The position numbers were made by a program, and so were the translations under genes. Below are positions 45,246 through 56,731 of a DNA stretch of 64,000 bases, one piece after another. Position 1 is the first letter of the stretch. Each line of letters opens with the position of its first letter. A model generated the notes under the pieces. The model was not told the DNA's origin, made no database searches, and was given only the letters and a program-made list of their open reading frames with translations. The stretch is from Streptomyces sp. CC228A (GTDB lineage Bacteria > Actinomycetota > Actinomycetes > Streptomycetales > Streptomycetaceae), in contig NZ_JAJPUI010000001.1 in the NCBI RefSeq assembly GCF_021390935.1, positions 496,001 to 560,000 on the forward strand, in the 5' to 3' direction.

Positions 45246-46508
45246 TCAGGCCAGCTTCCCGCGCAGCGTGTCCGTGAGCGCGTCCAGCGCGACCGCCTCC
45301 TGCTCGCCGGACTCCATGTCCTTGAGCTGGACCACGCCTTCCGCGAGGTCGCGCTCGCCCGCGATCACCGTGAAGCGGGCGCCCGAGCGGTGCGCCGCCT
45401 TCATGCCGGCCTTCATGCTCTTGCCGCCGTACGCCATGTCCGTGGCGACACCGGCCTTGCGCAACTCGGTGACCAGCGCGAACACCCGCCGCTTGGCGTC
45501 CTCTCCGAGTGCCACGGCGAACACGTCGGTTGCGGCCGGGATGTCCAGGACGACGCCCTCGGCCTCCAGCGCCAGGACCGTGCGGTCCACGCCGAGGGCC
45601 CAGCCGACGGACGGCAGCGCCGGGCCGCCGATCATCTCGGACAGGCCGTCGTAGCGGCCGCCGCCGCCGACCGCGGACTGCGAGCCGAGGCCGTCGTGGA
45701 CGAACTCGAACGTCGTGCGCGTGTAGTAGTCCAGGCCCCGCACCAGCTTCGGGTCGTCCTCGAAGGCCACGCCCGCCGCCGCCAGCAGCTCGCGCACCTC
45801 CTCGTGGTACGCCTTGCACGCGTCGCACAGGTAGTCGCGCAGCAGCGGCGCGCCGACCAGCTGCTTCTGCACCTCGGCCCGCTTGTCGTCGAGGACCCGC
45901 AGCGGGTTGATGTCGATGCGGCGCCGGGTGTCCTCGTCGAGGTCGAGGCCGCGCAGGAAGTCCTGGAGGGCCGCCCGGTAGACGGGGCGGCACTCCTGGT
46001 CGCCCAGCGAGTTGAGCAGGATGCGGAACTCGCGCAGGCCCAGCGAGCGGTACGCCTGGTCGGCCAGGATGATCAGCTCGGCGTCCAGGGCCGGGTCCTC
46101 GGCGCCGATCGCCTCGGCGCCCACCTGGGAGAAGTGGCGGTAGCGGCCCTTCTGCGGGCGCTCGTAGCGGTAGTACGAGCCGGAGTACCAGAGCTTGACG
46201 GGCAGGTTGCCGGCCTTGTGGAGGCTGGCCTCCAGCGCGGCGCGCAGCACGGAGGCGGTGCCTTCGGGGCGCAGGGCCAGCTGGTCGCCGCCCTTCGTCT
46301 CGAAGGCGTACATCTCCTTGGTCACGATGTCGGTGGACTCGCCCACGCCCCGCGCGAACAGCTCGACGTTCTCGAAGCCGGGCGTCTCGACGTAGCCGTA
46401 GCCGGACCTCCGCAGCGGCGCGGCGATGGCCTCGCGCACGGCCAGGAACGTGGCGGAATCGGGGGGCAGAAGGTCGTACGTGCCCTTGGGGGCCTTGAAG
46501 GTGCTCAC
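45246..46508 (-). CDS. hisS: Histidyl-tRNA synthetase
   Basis: HisS charges tRNA-His. The 420-residue class II enzyme shows [18 protein letters not shown], motif 2 [20 protein letters not shown], the histidine site [24 protein letters not shown] and motif 3 [15 protein letters not shown]-terminal anticodon domain follows ([19 protein letters not shown]). GTG 46508 is taken as the start. The metallo-hydrolase gene lies 12 bp upstream, so both are probably cotranscribed. Confidence 0.96.
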   Translation of the reverse strand: MSTFKAPKGTYDLLPPDSATFLAVREAIAAPLRRSGYGYVETPGFENVELFARGVGESTDIVTKEMYAFETKGGDQLALRPEGTASVLRAALEASLHKAGNLPVKLWYSGSYYRYERPQKGRYRHFSQVGAEAIGAEDPALDAELIILADQAYRSLGLREFRILLNSLGDQECRPVYRAALQDFLRGLDLDEDTRRRIDINPLRVLDDKRAEVQKQLVGAPLLRDYLCDACKAYHEEVRELLAAAGVAFEDDPKLVRGLDYYTRTTFEFVHDGLGSQSAVGGGGRYDGLSEMIGGPALPSVGWALGVDRTVLALEAEGVVLDIPAATDVFAVALGEDAKRRVFALVTELRKAGVATDMAYGGKSMKAGMKAAHRSGARFTVIAGERDLAEGVVQLKDMESGEQEAVALDALTDTLRGKLA

Positions 46509-46520
46509 GGAAGTCTCTCG

Positions 46521-47228
46521 TCACATTCCTCGTCGGGGAGCCTGGGCGCTCCCGAGGCCGGCGGCCACCTGCCGCAGATAGGGGTTGGTGGCGCGCTCGT
46601 GGCCGATGGTCGTCTGGGGGCCGTGGCCGGACAGGACCACGGTCGAGTCGTCGAGCGGCAGGACCACGCGGCCCAGCGAGTCGAGCATCTCGGCCATGTC
46701 ACCGCCCGGCAGGTCGGTGCGTCCGATGGAGCCGGCGAAGAGCAGGTCGCCCGAGAAGAAGACCGGCGGGATGTCCGCGGCCTCGGGCAGCCCGAAGGTC
46801 ACCGACCCCTTGGTATGGCCGGGCGCGTGCGCGACGGTGAGCTCCAGCCCCGCCAGCTCCAGGCGGGCGCCGTCGGTGAGCTCGTGGACGTCGTCCGGCT
46901 CCCCCACGGTCAGCTCCCCCATGAGCGGCATGCCGATGGACCGGCCCAGGGCTTTCTCCGGGTCGCTCATCATGTAGCGGTCGGCCGGGTGGATCCAGGC
47001 GGGCACGTCGTGGGCCCCGCAGACCGGGACGACGGAGGCGACGTGGTCGATGTGGCCGTGCGTGAGCACGACGGCGACCGGCTTGAGCCGATGCTTCCTG
47101 AGCGTCTCCTCGACTCCCTGCGCGGCCTGGTGGCCCGGATCGATGATCACGCACTCCTCACCGGCGGCGGGGGCGACCAGGTAGCAGTTGGTCCCCCAGG
47201 CCCCGGCGGGGAACCCGGCAATAAGCAC
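46521..47228 (-). CDS. Metallo-beta-lactamase-fold hydrolase, glyoxalase II-like
   Basis: The 235-residue product shows all metal motifs of the fold: VVLTHGHIDHVASVVPV, VAHAPGHTKGSVTF, FFSGDLLFAGSIGRTDLPGGD and VVLSGHGPQTTIGHE. The arrangement fits thioester hydrolases of the glyoxalase II type; the substrate is not evident. GTG 47228 begins LIAGFPAGAWGTNCYLV, the usual first strand. It lies immediately upstream of hisS, as in other streptomycetes. Confidence 0.93.
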   Translation of the reverse strand: MLIAGFPAGAWGTNCYLVAPAAGEECVIIDPGHQAAQGVEETLRKHRLKPVAVVLTHGHIDHVASVVPVCGAHDVPAWIHPADRYMMSDPEKALGRSIGMPLMGELTVGEPDDVHELTDGARLELAGLELTVAHAPGHTKGSVTFGLPEAADIPPVFFSGDLLFAGSIGRTDLPGGDMAEMLDSLGRVVLPLDDSTVVLSGHGPQTTIGHERATNPYLRQVAAGLGSAQAPRRGM

Positions 47229-47381
47229 GATCGTCCTCAGAATGTCGTCGGCGGGTCGGCCTTCGGAAGAAATGCAGCAGATCAGAGCCTACCGGCGCTG
47301 CTCATTCCCCGGCCAACCCGTATACGGTACGGGCACACCAGCCCCAGCCCTGCACATCAGACGTACGAGGAGACAGACCCG

Positions 47382-48167
47382 GTGGTCAGCAGCGATCAGC
47401 GACGGCGGCAGGCCGCGAGGAAGAGGTACGAGCGCCAGCAGCAGCGACGCAGGGAGGCCCAGCAGAAGGCCAGGCGTCGCAACGCGGTGATCGCGGGCGC
47501 CCTGACCGTCGTCCTCGCCGCGAGCGCGGGCGCGTACGCGTCGGGGGTGCTGGGCGGCGGCAAGGAGGACAAGGCGGCGGCCGGTGCGAGCGGGGAGCCC
47601 ACGCCGAGCGCTCCGGAGAAGTCGCCGGAGCCGTCGATGGCCATCGACACGAAGGCCGCCTACACCATGGCGCTGAAGACGAACCACGGCGACATCACCA
47701 TCGCGATGGACGCCGCCAAGGCGCCGCGCACGGTGAACTCCTTCTCGTACCTCGCCGGCAGGAAGTTCTTCGACGACACGACCTGCCACCGCCTCACGAC
47801 CAAGCCGGCGAGCATCTTCGTCCTCCAGTGCGGCGACCCGGAGGGCACGGGCTACGGCAACCCGGGCTACGAGCTGCCCGACGAGAACCTGGACTCCCTG
47901 GGCAAGGCCGGCGCCGACGGCATGGTCACGTACAAGGCCGGCACGGTGGCCATGGCCAACAGCGGGCCGAACACGGCGGGCAGCCAGTTCTTCCTCGTGT
48001 ACGAGGACAGCAAGCTGCCTCCGGGCTTCACGCCCTTCGGCACCATGGACGAGGCGGGGCTGAAGGCCGTGCGGAAGGTCGCCGAGGGCGGCGCCGAGGG
48101 CAGCGCCGGCGACGGCGCCCCGAAGAAGCCGGTCACGATCGAGCAGGCGACCGTGACCAGGAAATGA
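47382..48167 (+). CDS. Membrane-anchored cyclophilin-type peptidyl-prolyl isomerase
   Basis: The 261-residue product has a highly basic cytosolic start (RRRQAARKRYERQQQRR), one transmembrane helix (AVIAGALTVVLAASAGAYA, about 35-54), a Pro/Ser linker and an extracytoplasmic cyclophilin domain. The domain shows ALKTNHGDITIAMDAAKAP, TTCHRLTTKPASIFVLQCGD, GTVAMANSGPNTAGSQFFLVY and GFTPFGTM. The catalytic Arg of the CHRL motif is kept. GTG 47382 has GAGGAGA about ten bases upstream. It is divergent from the metallo-hydrolase gene. Confidence 0.93.
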   Translation: MVSSDQRRRQAARKRYERQQQRRREAQQKARRRNAVIAGALTVVLAASAGAYASGVLGGGKEDKAAAGASGEPTPSAPEKSPEPSMAIDTKAAYTMALKTNHGDITIAMDAAKAPRTVNSFSYLAGRKFFDDTTCHRLTTKPASIFVLQCGDPEGTGYGNPGYELPDENLDSLGKAGADGMVTYKAGTVAMANSGPNTAGSQFFLVYEDSKLPPGFTPFGTMDEAGLKAVRKVAEGGAEGSAGDGAPKKPVTIEQATVTRK

Positions 48168-48184
48168 CCTGCGTCTCCCGCGTC

Positions 48185-48202
48185 CCCCGGTGAAGACCGG
48201 GG
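48185..48202 (+). terminator. Small hairpin after the cyclophilin gene
   Basis: A 7-bp stem CCCCGGT / ACCGGGG with GNRA-like loop GAAG starts 18 bp after the stop codon. It is weaker than other terminators here, and the role is inferred. Confidence 0.45.
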
Positions 48203-48404
48203 AACACGGGGGGCCGGGGGAATTGTGTGCCGACGAGTGCGGACAGCCGGGCGGCGGTTCGCCTAGATTGGCGTTGTGCAGCGCGTACGGGGGCCTGTGG
48301 GACCCGGTGCGTGCGCCGTGGAGGACGGGCGAGGCCCGTCCGGGACAACCGTGGACGATGCCCAGGGGGGATTCCCCTCATCGGCATCATGTGGAGGAGG
48401 CGCT

Positions 48405-49634
48405 GTGAGCAGCGACCCGTGGGGCCGCGTCGACGAGACGGGCACCGTGTACGTGCGTACCGCCGACGGCGAGAAGGTCGTCGGATCGTGGCAGGCGGGC
48501 ACCCCCGAGGAGGCCCTGGCCTACTTCGAGCGCAAGTACGAGGGCTTGGTGGTCGAGATCGGCCTCCTCGAACGGCGGGTGAAGACCACCGACCTGTCCG
48601 CGAAGGACGCGATGGCGGCGATCGAGCACCTGCGCACGCAGGTGGACGAGCACCACGCGGTCGGTGACCTCGACGCGCTCGCCAAGCGGCTCGACCGGCT
48701 CGTCGAGCGGGTGGAGGCGCGCCGCGAGGAGCGCAAGGCGAAGAAGGCCCAGCAGACGGAGGAGGCGCGGCGCGCCAAGGAGGAACTGGTCGCGGAGGCC
48801 GAGCAGCTCGCGCAGAGCGAGCAGTGGCGCGCGGCCGGTGAGCGGCTGCGGGCGCTGGTGGACACCTGGAAGGGCCTGCCGCGGCTGGACCGGAAGTCCG
48901 ACGACGAGCTGTGGCACCGGTTCTCGCACGCCCGGTCGGCGTTCTCCAAGCGCCGCAAGGCGCACTTCGCGGCGCTGGACTCCCAGCGTGAGGACGCCCG
49001 GCGGGTCAAGGAGCGGCTGGCCGCGGAGGCCGAGGCGCTGCAGGACTCCACCGACTGGGGGGCGACGGCCGCCCGCTACCGCGAGCTGATGGCGGAGTGG
49101 AAGGCCGCGGGCCGTGCACAGCGCGAGCACGAGGACGCCCTGTGGAACCGCTTCCGCGGTGCGCAGGACGTGTTCTTCGCGGCGCGCGGTGCCGTGTTCG
49201 CCGAGCGGGACGCGGAGCAGGCGGAGAACCTCAAGCTGAAGGAGGAGCTCGCCGCCGAGGCCGAGAAGCTGGTGCCGGTGTCGGACCTGAAGGCGGCGCG
49301 GGCCGCGTTCCGGGAGATCAACGAGCGCTGGGAGGCCATCGGCCACGTGCCGCGCGACGCCCGGTCGAAGGTCGAGGGCCGGATGCACGCAGTGGAGCGG
49401 GCGCTGCAGGAGGCCGAGGAGACCGAGTGGCGCCGCACCAACCCGGAGGCCCGGGCGCGGGCCGCGGGTCTGACGGGGCAGCTCCAGGACGCCGTGGACA
49501 AGCTGCGGGCGCAGGTCGACGCGGCGCGTGCGGCCGGCAACGACGCGAAGGCCGACAAGCTGGCGCGTGAGCTGGAGGGCCGGCAGGCGCTGCTGGACCA
49601 GGCCCTGAAGGGTCTGCGGGAGTTCGGCGGCTGA
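48405..49634 (+). CDS. DUF349 helical-bundle protein
   Basis: The 409-residue product is almost entirely Glu/Arg/Ala-rich helix. It contains at least three DUF349 repeats with the WKAAG-type core: DTWKGLPRLDRKSDDELWHRF, AEWKAAGRAQREHEDALWNRF and ERWEAIGHVPRDARSKVEGRM. Function is not established; some homologues associate with envelope or stress processes. GTG 48405 follows GGAGGAGG directly and starts SSDPWGRVDETGTVYV. The gene is convergent with relA across a strong terminator. Confidence 0.92.
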   Translation: MSSDPWGRVDETGTVYVRTADGEKVVGSWQAGTPEEALAYFERKYEGLVVEIGLLERRVKTTDLSAKDAMAAIEHLRTQVDEHHAVGDLDALAKRLDRLVERVEARREERKAKKAQQTEEARRAKEELVAEAEQLAQSEQWRAAGERLRALVDTWKGLPRLDRKSDDELWHRFSHARSAFSKRRKAHFAALDSQREDARRVKERLAAEAEALQDSTDWGATAARYRELMAEWKAAGRAQREHEDALWNRFRGAQDVFFAARGAVFAERDAEQAENLKLKEELAAEAEKLVPVSDLKAARAAFREINERWEAIGHVPRDARSKVEGRMHAVERALQEAEETEWRRTNPEARARAAGLTGQLQDAVDKLRAQVDAARAAGNDAKADKLARELEGRQALLDQALKGLREFGG

Positions 49635-49680
49635 AGCCGCGCCGGGGACGGGCGCCGCCGCAGCCCCCGGTGCTCGGCGT

Positions 49681-49721
49681 GCGACGGGCGGGTCGGACGT
49701 GTCGTCCGGCCCGCCCGTCGC
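49681..49721. terminator. Bidirectional terminator between the DUF349 gene and relA
   Basis: An 18-bp stem with one G-U pair (GCGACGGGCGGG + CGGAC against GTCCG + CCCGCCCGTCGC) and a 5-nt loop fills most of the gap between two convergent stop codons. Confidence 0.88.
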
Positions 49722-49723
49722 CG

Positions 49724-52264
<2,541 letters not shown>

Positions 52265-52364
52265 GGGCGCTCCTCGTGCGGGTCCGGGTCCCCCGGTGAG
52301 TCCCGGAAATCCCATGGTATCGACCCCGGGCGCCCCTCTCGCCCCGGGCGGGCCCCCCGACAAC

Positions 52365-52405
52365 ACGGGACGGGCACCCGGGGGTACCCGGATGCCCGTC
52401 CCGTG
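52365..52405 (-). terminator. Hairpin between apt and relA
   Basis: A 13-bp stem CACGGGACGGGCA / TGCCCGTCCCGTG, one mismatch, then 5 more pairs close a 3-nt loop. It lies 32 bp after apt and 100 bp before relA, so it should separate the sec-apt transcript from relA. Confidence 0.78.
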
Positions 52406-52436
52406 GGCGTCTGCCGTGTCCGCGGCCGCGGCGGCG

Positions 52437-52979
52437 TCAGACGGTGATCAGCGCCTCCAGCGGGGCTCCGCGCAGTGCGGGCTCCAGCCGGCTGCGGCCG
52501 GCGAGGAAGCCGAGCTCCATCAGGACGGCGACGCCGGCGACGTCGGCGCCGGCCCGGCGGATGAGCTCCAGCGACGCTTCCGCGGTGCCGCCGGTGGCGA
52601 GGACGTCGTCGATGACGAGGACGCGGTCGCCCGCGGCCAGGTCCTCGGCGTGGACCTCGATCTCGGCGGTGCCGTACTCCAGCTCGTACGCCTGCCGGAG
52701 CGTGGCGCCCGGAAGCTTGCCCGCCTTGCGGACGGGCACGAACCCGACCTGGGCGGTGACGGCCACGGGGGCGGCGAGGATGAACCCGCGCGCCTCCAGG
52801 CCGACGATCTTCGTGGCGCCGTACCGGGTGCACAGCTCGGCGAAGGCACCGGTGAGCGCGGCGAAGGCGACCGGGTCCGCGAGCAGCGGCGTGATGTCCT
52901 TGAACACCACGCCGGGCTTGGGGTGGTCGGGGACGTCGCGGATCCGGCTGAGCAGCAGGTCGCGGGTGGCGGTCGTCAT
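52437..52979 (-). CDS. apt: Adenine phosphoribosyltransferase
   Basis: Apt salvages adenine to AMP with PRPP. The 180-residue product shows [45 protein letters not shown] and the PRPP motif [20 protein letters not shown] 52979 overlaps the secF stop (ATGA). The secD-secF-apt-relA order is conserved in Streptomyces and puts purine salvage beside alarmone synthesis. Confidence 0.96.
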   Translation of the reverse strand: MTTATRDLLLSRIRDVPDHPKPGVVFKDITPLLADPVAFAALTGAFAELCTRYGATKIVGLEARGFILAAPVAVTAQVGFVPVRKAGKLPGATLRQAYELEYGTAEIEVHAEDLAAGDRVLVIDDVLATGGTAEASLELIRRAGADVAGVAVLMELGFLAGRSRLEPALRGAPLEALITV

Positions 52980-54055
52980 CCCCTGCTCCCGGTGGGGCGT
53001 CCGCCGCGGCGGGCGCGCTGGCCGGCGAGCGCGGTGGCGGCGCCCTCGGGCAGGTCGGCGGCACCCGGCTCGTCGCCGTCCTTGGCCGCGCCCGCGGCCC
53101 GCTTGGCGAGGACGCGCTTGCGCAGGGCCTTGATCTGCGGGTCGCGTTCCTTGAAGTCCGCGACCAGAGGCGTGGCGATGAAGATCGACGAGTACGCGCC
53201 CGCGGCGAGGCCGACGAACAGCGACAGCGAGATGTCGTTCAGCATGCCCGCGCCGAGGAAGCCGCCGCCGATGAAGAGCAGGCCGGCCACCGGCAGCAGC
53301 GCCACGACGGTGGTGTTGATGGAGCGGACCAGGGTGCCGTTGAGGCTCCGGTTCGCCATCTCGCTGTAGGTGAAGCGGGTCTGCTTGGTGATGTCCTTCG
53401 ACCCCTCCTTGAGACCGTCGAAGACGACGACGGTGTCGTAGAGGGAGTAGCCGAGGATGGTCAGCAGACCGATCACGGTGCCGGGGGTGACCTCGAACCC
53501 GACGAGGGAGTACACGCCGACCGTGATGGTGAGGTCGTGGACGAGGGCGATGAGGGCGGCGAGCGCCATGCGCCACTCGAAGGCGATCGCGAGGTAGATC
53601 ACCACGAGGATCATGAAGACCGCGAGGCCGGTCCACGCCTTGTTGGCGATCTGCGCGCCCCAGCTGGGACCGACCAGCTCGGCGGTGATGCTCTCCTCGG
53701 AGACGCCGAGGCCGTCGGCGATCTCGCCCTTGATGTCGTTGGCCCGCTGGGTGTCCAGGTCGGCGACCTGGATGCGCATGGTGCCGTTGCCGAGCTTCTG
53801 GACGATGCTGCCGTGCCCGGCGGCCTCCTCCGTGATGTCCTGCGCCTGGGCGACGGAGACCGGGGTGGCGGGGGTCGTGAAGACCGCGCCGCCCCGGAAC
53901 TCGATGCCCATGTTCAGGCCGCGCACGCCGAGGGCGACGATGGCGGTGATGGTGATCAGGATCGAGACCCCGTACCACAGCTTGCGCTTGGCGACGAAGT
54001 CGTAGCCGACCTCACCGCGGTAGAGACGGGCGCCGAGATTTCCGAGTCGCGACAT
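52976..54055 (-). CDS. secF: Protein translocase subunit SecF
   Basis: SecF works with SecD and YajC to use proton-motive force in late translocation. The 359-residue product has six transmembrane segments, starting with WYGVSILITITAIVALGVRG, and the RND-type motifs GIEFRGGAVF and LVHDLTITVGVYSLVGFEVTP, LLTILGYSLYDTVVVFDGLKE. It ends in a basic tail. The secD stop lies 1 bp upstream of its start and apt overlaps its end. Confidence 0.96.
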   Translation of the reverse strand: MSRLGNLGARLYRGEVGYDFVAKRKLWYGVSILITITAIVALGVRGLNMGIEFRGGAVFTTPATPVSVAQAQDITEEAAGHGSIVQKLGNGTMRIQVADLDTQRANDIKGEIADGLGVSEESITAELVGPSWGAQIANKAWTGLAVFMILVVIYLAIAFEWRMALAALIALVHDLTITVGVYSLVGFEVTPGTVIGLLTILGYSLYDTVVVFDGLKEGSKDITKQTRFTYSEMANRSLNGTLVRSINTTVVALLPVAGLLFIGGGFLGAGMLNDISLSLFVGLAAGAYSSIFIATPLVADFKERDPQIKALRKRVLAKRAAGAAKDGDEPGAADLPEGAATALAGQRARRGGRPTGSRG

Positions 54056-54056
54056 C

Positions 54057-55886
54057 TCACGCCTCCTTCGGTTCGGTCAGGGCGGACGCGGGGCGGCGGG
54101 TGCGCCGCAGCGGCGGCTGCGCGCCGAGCCGCTTCGGGTCGAGGCCGGACCAGGGGTGCTGTCCGCCGAAGAACTTGCCGCGGGCCAGGAGCGTCATGAG
54201 CGGCTTGGTGAAGAAGAACACCACGACGACGTCCAGGGCCGTGGTCAGGCCGAGGGTGAAGGCGAAGCCCTGCACCTTGCCGACGGTGACGACGAACAGC
54301 ACCGCGGCGGCCAGGAACGACACGAAGTCGGAGACCAGGATCGTGCGCCGGGCACGCGGCCAGGCCCGCTCGACGGCCGGTCGCAGGGTGCGGCCCTCGC
54401 GGATCTCGTCGCGGATGCGCTCGAAGTACACGATGAACGAGTCCGCGGTGATACCGATGGCGACGATGGCGCCGCAGACCGCGGGCAGGTTCAGCGCGAA
54501 GCCGATGGCCGGGCCGAGCAGCGACATGATCGTGTAGGTGAGGACCGCGGACACGCCCAGGGAGGCGATGGCGACCAGCGCCAGGCCCCGGTAGTAGACC
54601 AGCAGGTAGATGATGACCAGCGCGAGGCCGATGGCGCCCGCGATGAGGCCGGCGCGCAGCTGCTCGCTGCCGAGCGCGGGCGTCACGGTGTCGACGGACT
54701 GCTCGTGGAAGGTGAGGGGCAGGGCGCCGTAGGACAGGATGTTGCCGAGGTCCTGGGCGCTCTTCTGGTTGAAGCTGCCGGAGATCTCCGCCTGGCCGCC
54801 GGTGATCGCCTGGTCCACGGACGGCGCGGAGACCACCTCGCCGTCGAGGACGATGGCGAACCGGTTGTTCGGGTCGGCCTGGCCGGCCAGCTTGCTCGTG
54901 GTGTCGGCGAACTTCTTGCTGCCGGAGCCGGTGAACTCCAGCTGGACGATCCACTGGCCGCGGGTGGGGTCGAGGACGCCCTGGGCGTCGTCGACGTCCT
55001 TGCCGTCCACCTCGGCCGGGCCGAGGATGTACTTCTCCCACAGGCCCTGCGGGTTCTCGCCGCAGGCCACGATCGGCTCTTCGGGCTTCACGTTCTTGCT
55101 CACCGCGACGCGCTGCTTCTCGTCGGTGCACTTCAGCTCGGTGAACCGGGCCTGGAGGGCGGCGTCAGCGGTGGGGTCGGCGCTCGGGGAGACCGCGGGC
55201 GCGGGCAGCTGGGGCGCCGACGCGCTGGGGGCCGGGGCGCCGGGGGCGTCCGCGGACGCCCCGGGGCTGGGGGCCTTCGCCAGGGCGTCGGTGACCGCGC
55301 GGCCCTGAGTGGTGGCGCCGGCCGAGGGCGCGGCGGACTCGTCCTTCTGCGCGTCCTTGTCGGGCGCGGAGGCGGACGGGGAACCGCTCGCGGACGGGCT
55401 GGGAGAACCGCTGGCGGAGGGGCTGGGAGAACCGCTGGGAGAACCGCTGCCGGAGGGCTGGGGTGCCTCGGGCTCGCTCAGGGCGACCGCCAGGACGGGG
55501 CGGAAGAACAGCTGCGCTGTGGTGCCCACCTGCTGGCGCGCCTGCTCCTGGTCCGTCCCCTTGGGGATGTTCACGATGATGTTCTCGCGGCCCTGGGTCT
55601 GGACCTCGGCCTCCTGAACACCCAGACCATTGACACGGCGCTCGATGATGCCGACCGCCGTGGCCATGTTGGTCTCGTTGACGGCGCTTTCCTTGCCGGG
55701 CTCGGCCTCCGCCTTCAGCGTGATCGTCGTACCGCCGGCCAGGTCGATGCCCAGCCGCGGCGTGGTGTGACCGGACCAGAACATGCCGCCGGTCAGCGCG
55801 ACCATCGCGATCAGGATCAGGACCAGGACACGCCCTGGCCTTCCCTGGCCCCCCGACGGCCTTCTGCCCTTCTTCGGTGCTGCCAC
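54057..55886 (-). CDS. secD: Protein translocase subunit SecD with a long Ser/Pro/Gly insert
   Basis: SecD is the larger SecDF partner. The 609-residue product has an N-terminal membrane helix (VLVLILIAMVALTGGMFW), DLAGGTTITLKAE, a large extracytoplasmic domain and five more helices with SYGALPLTFHEQSVDTVTP and VAIGITADSFIVYFERIRDEI. Between about residues 145 and 245 lies a low-complexity insert made of GSPSPSASGSPS-type repeats and Ala/Pro-rich sequence. The open frame begins at 55940, but GTG 55886 gives AAPKKGRRPSGGQGR and has GGGAGA nine bases before it. A hairpin lies between yajC and this gene. Confidence 0.94.
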   Translation of the reverse strand: MAAPKKGRRPSGGQGRPGRVLVLILIAMVALTGGMFWSGHTTPRLGIDLAGGTTITLKAEAEPGKESAVNETNMATAVGIIERRVNGLGVQEAEVQTQGRENIIVNIPKGTDQEQARQQVGTTAQLFFRPVLAVALSEPEAPQPSGSGSPSGSPSPSASGSPSPSASGSPSASAPDKDAQKDESAAPSAGATTQGRAVTDALAKAPSPGASADAPGAPAPSASAPQLPAPAVSPSADPTADAALQARFTELKCTDEKQRVAVSKNVKPEEPIVACGENPQGLWEKYILGPAEVDGKDVDDAQGVLDPTRGQWIVQLEFTGSGSKKFADTTSKLAGQADPNNRFAIVLDGEVVSAPSVDQAITGGQAEISGSFNQKSAQDLGNILSYGALPLTFHEQSVDTVTPALGSEQLRAGLIAGAIGLALVIIYLLVYYRGLALVAIASLGVSAVLTYTIMSLLGPAIGFALNLPAVCGAIVAIGITADSFIVYFERIRDEIREGRTLRPAVERAWPRARRTILVSDFVSFLAAAVLFVVTVGKVQGFAFTLGLTTALDVVVVFFFTKPLMTLLARGKFFGGQHPWSGLDPKRLGAQPPLRRTRRPASALTEPKEA

Positions 55887-55990
55887 CTTGTCGTTTCTCC
55901 CTGTCCAACCGCCCCGCGCCGGTGTGCGCGGGGCGGCCACGAAGTGTGTGTGGGGACCTGCCCCCGCAGCTGCAGATGTGGACGCGGTCA

Positions 55991-56024
55991 GGGGACCCGG
56001 GGCGCGGTGGCGCCCCGGGTCCCC
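55991..56024 (-). terminator. Hairpin between yajC and secD
   Basis: A perfect 15-bp stem GGGGACCCGGGGCGC / GCGCCCCGGGTCCCC with loop GGTG lies 10 bp beyond the yajC stop and about 105 bp before secD. It may terminate part of the transcript so that secD needs its own promoter. Confidence 0.75.
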
Positions 56025-56033
56025 CGTCCACGC

Positions 56034-56519
56034 CTACTTCGCGTCGGTCCCGCCGTCGCCCTTGCCGTCCTTGCGCGCGGCGTCGGCCTCGTCGGCGTCC
56101 GCCTTCTTCGTCAGGTCCGGCTTGGCGTCGTCCTCGGCCCGGCCGGCGTCGGAGGACTCGATCAGCGAGGAGGCGTCGTCCGGCACGGCGGGCAGGTCGT
56201 CGCTGCCCAGGTCACCGCTGGTGGCCGAGTCCGTCTCGCCGTGGACGATGCGGTTGTACTCCTCGTCGTCGAGGACGGCGCCGATCGCGTTCTTCGCGTA
56301 GACGGCGTGGACGCCGGGGGCGACCTCGAGGAGGACCGTGTCGTCGCCGACCTCCTTGACGGTGGCGTACATCCCCCCGATGGTCCGCACACCGGTTCCG
56401 GGCTGCATGCTGTTGCGCATCTGCGCCGCCTGCTGCTGCTTCTTCTTCGCAGAGCGGGTCATCAGGAACATGGCCCCGATCAGCACGATGAAGGGGAGAA
56501 GGGTGACGAGATTGTCCAC
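56034..56519 (-). CDS. yajC: Preprotein translocase subunit YajC
   Basis: YajC is a small SecDF partner. The 161-residue product has one N-terminal transmembrane helix (LVTLLPFIVLIGAMFLMTR), the cytosolic YajC core (MQPGTGVRTIGGMYATVKEVGDDTVLLEVAPGV) and an acidic Asp/Ser/Ala-rich tail longer than in E. coli. GTG 56519 is chosen over the longer frame because it begins DNLVTLLPF and has AAGGAAA upstream. ruvB lies about 210 bp upstream. Confidence 0.94.
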   Translation of the reverse strand: MDNLVTLLPFIVLIGAMFLMTRSAKKKQQQAAQMRNSMQPGTGVRTIGGMYATVKEVGDDTVLLEVAPGVHAVYAKNAIGAVLDDEEYNRIVHGETDSATSGDLGSDDLPAVPDDASSLIESSDAGRAEDDAKPDLTKKADADEADAARKDGKGDGGTDAK

Positions 56520-56731
56520 GGGACAGATTTCCTTCGCACGACCGCGCTGGCGAGCGGCCTGGTCTACGGGGGTGGGCACGCCGACCTGAAAGGGCGGCAT
56601 CGGCGGAGTCTAGGCGAGTCCGCATGGATGGAACAACGCCCAGCATCGCACCACGGTTCCCGACCGGGCGAGCGTCCGCGCCGTCACATGAAGGTCACGC
56701 TGCTGTCACCGCTCCCCGGGCGTGCCTGCCG

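Noticed and set aside
42246..47381. Plus-strand frame of over 1700 codons leading into the cyclophilin gene
   Set aside because: It overlaps rarA, the VKOR gene, hisS and the metallo-hydrolase gene on the other strand and has no conserved sequence before GTG 47382.
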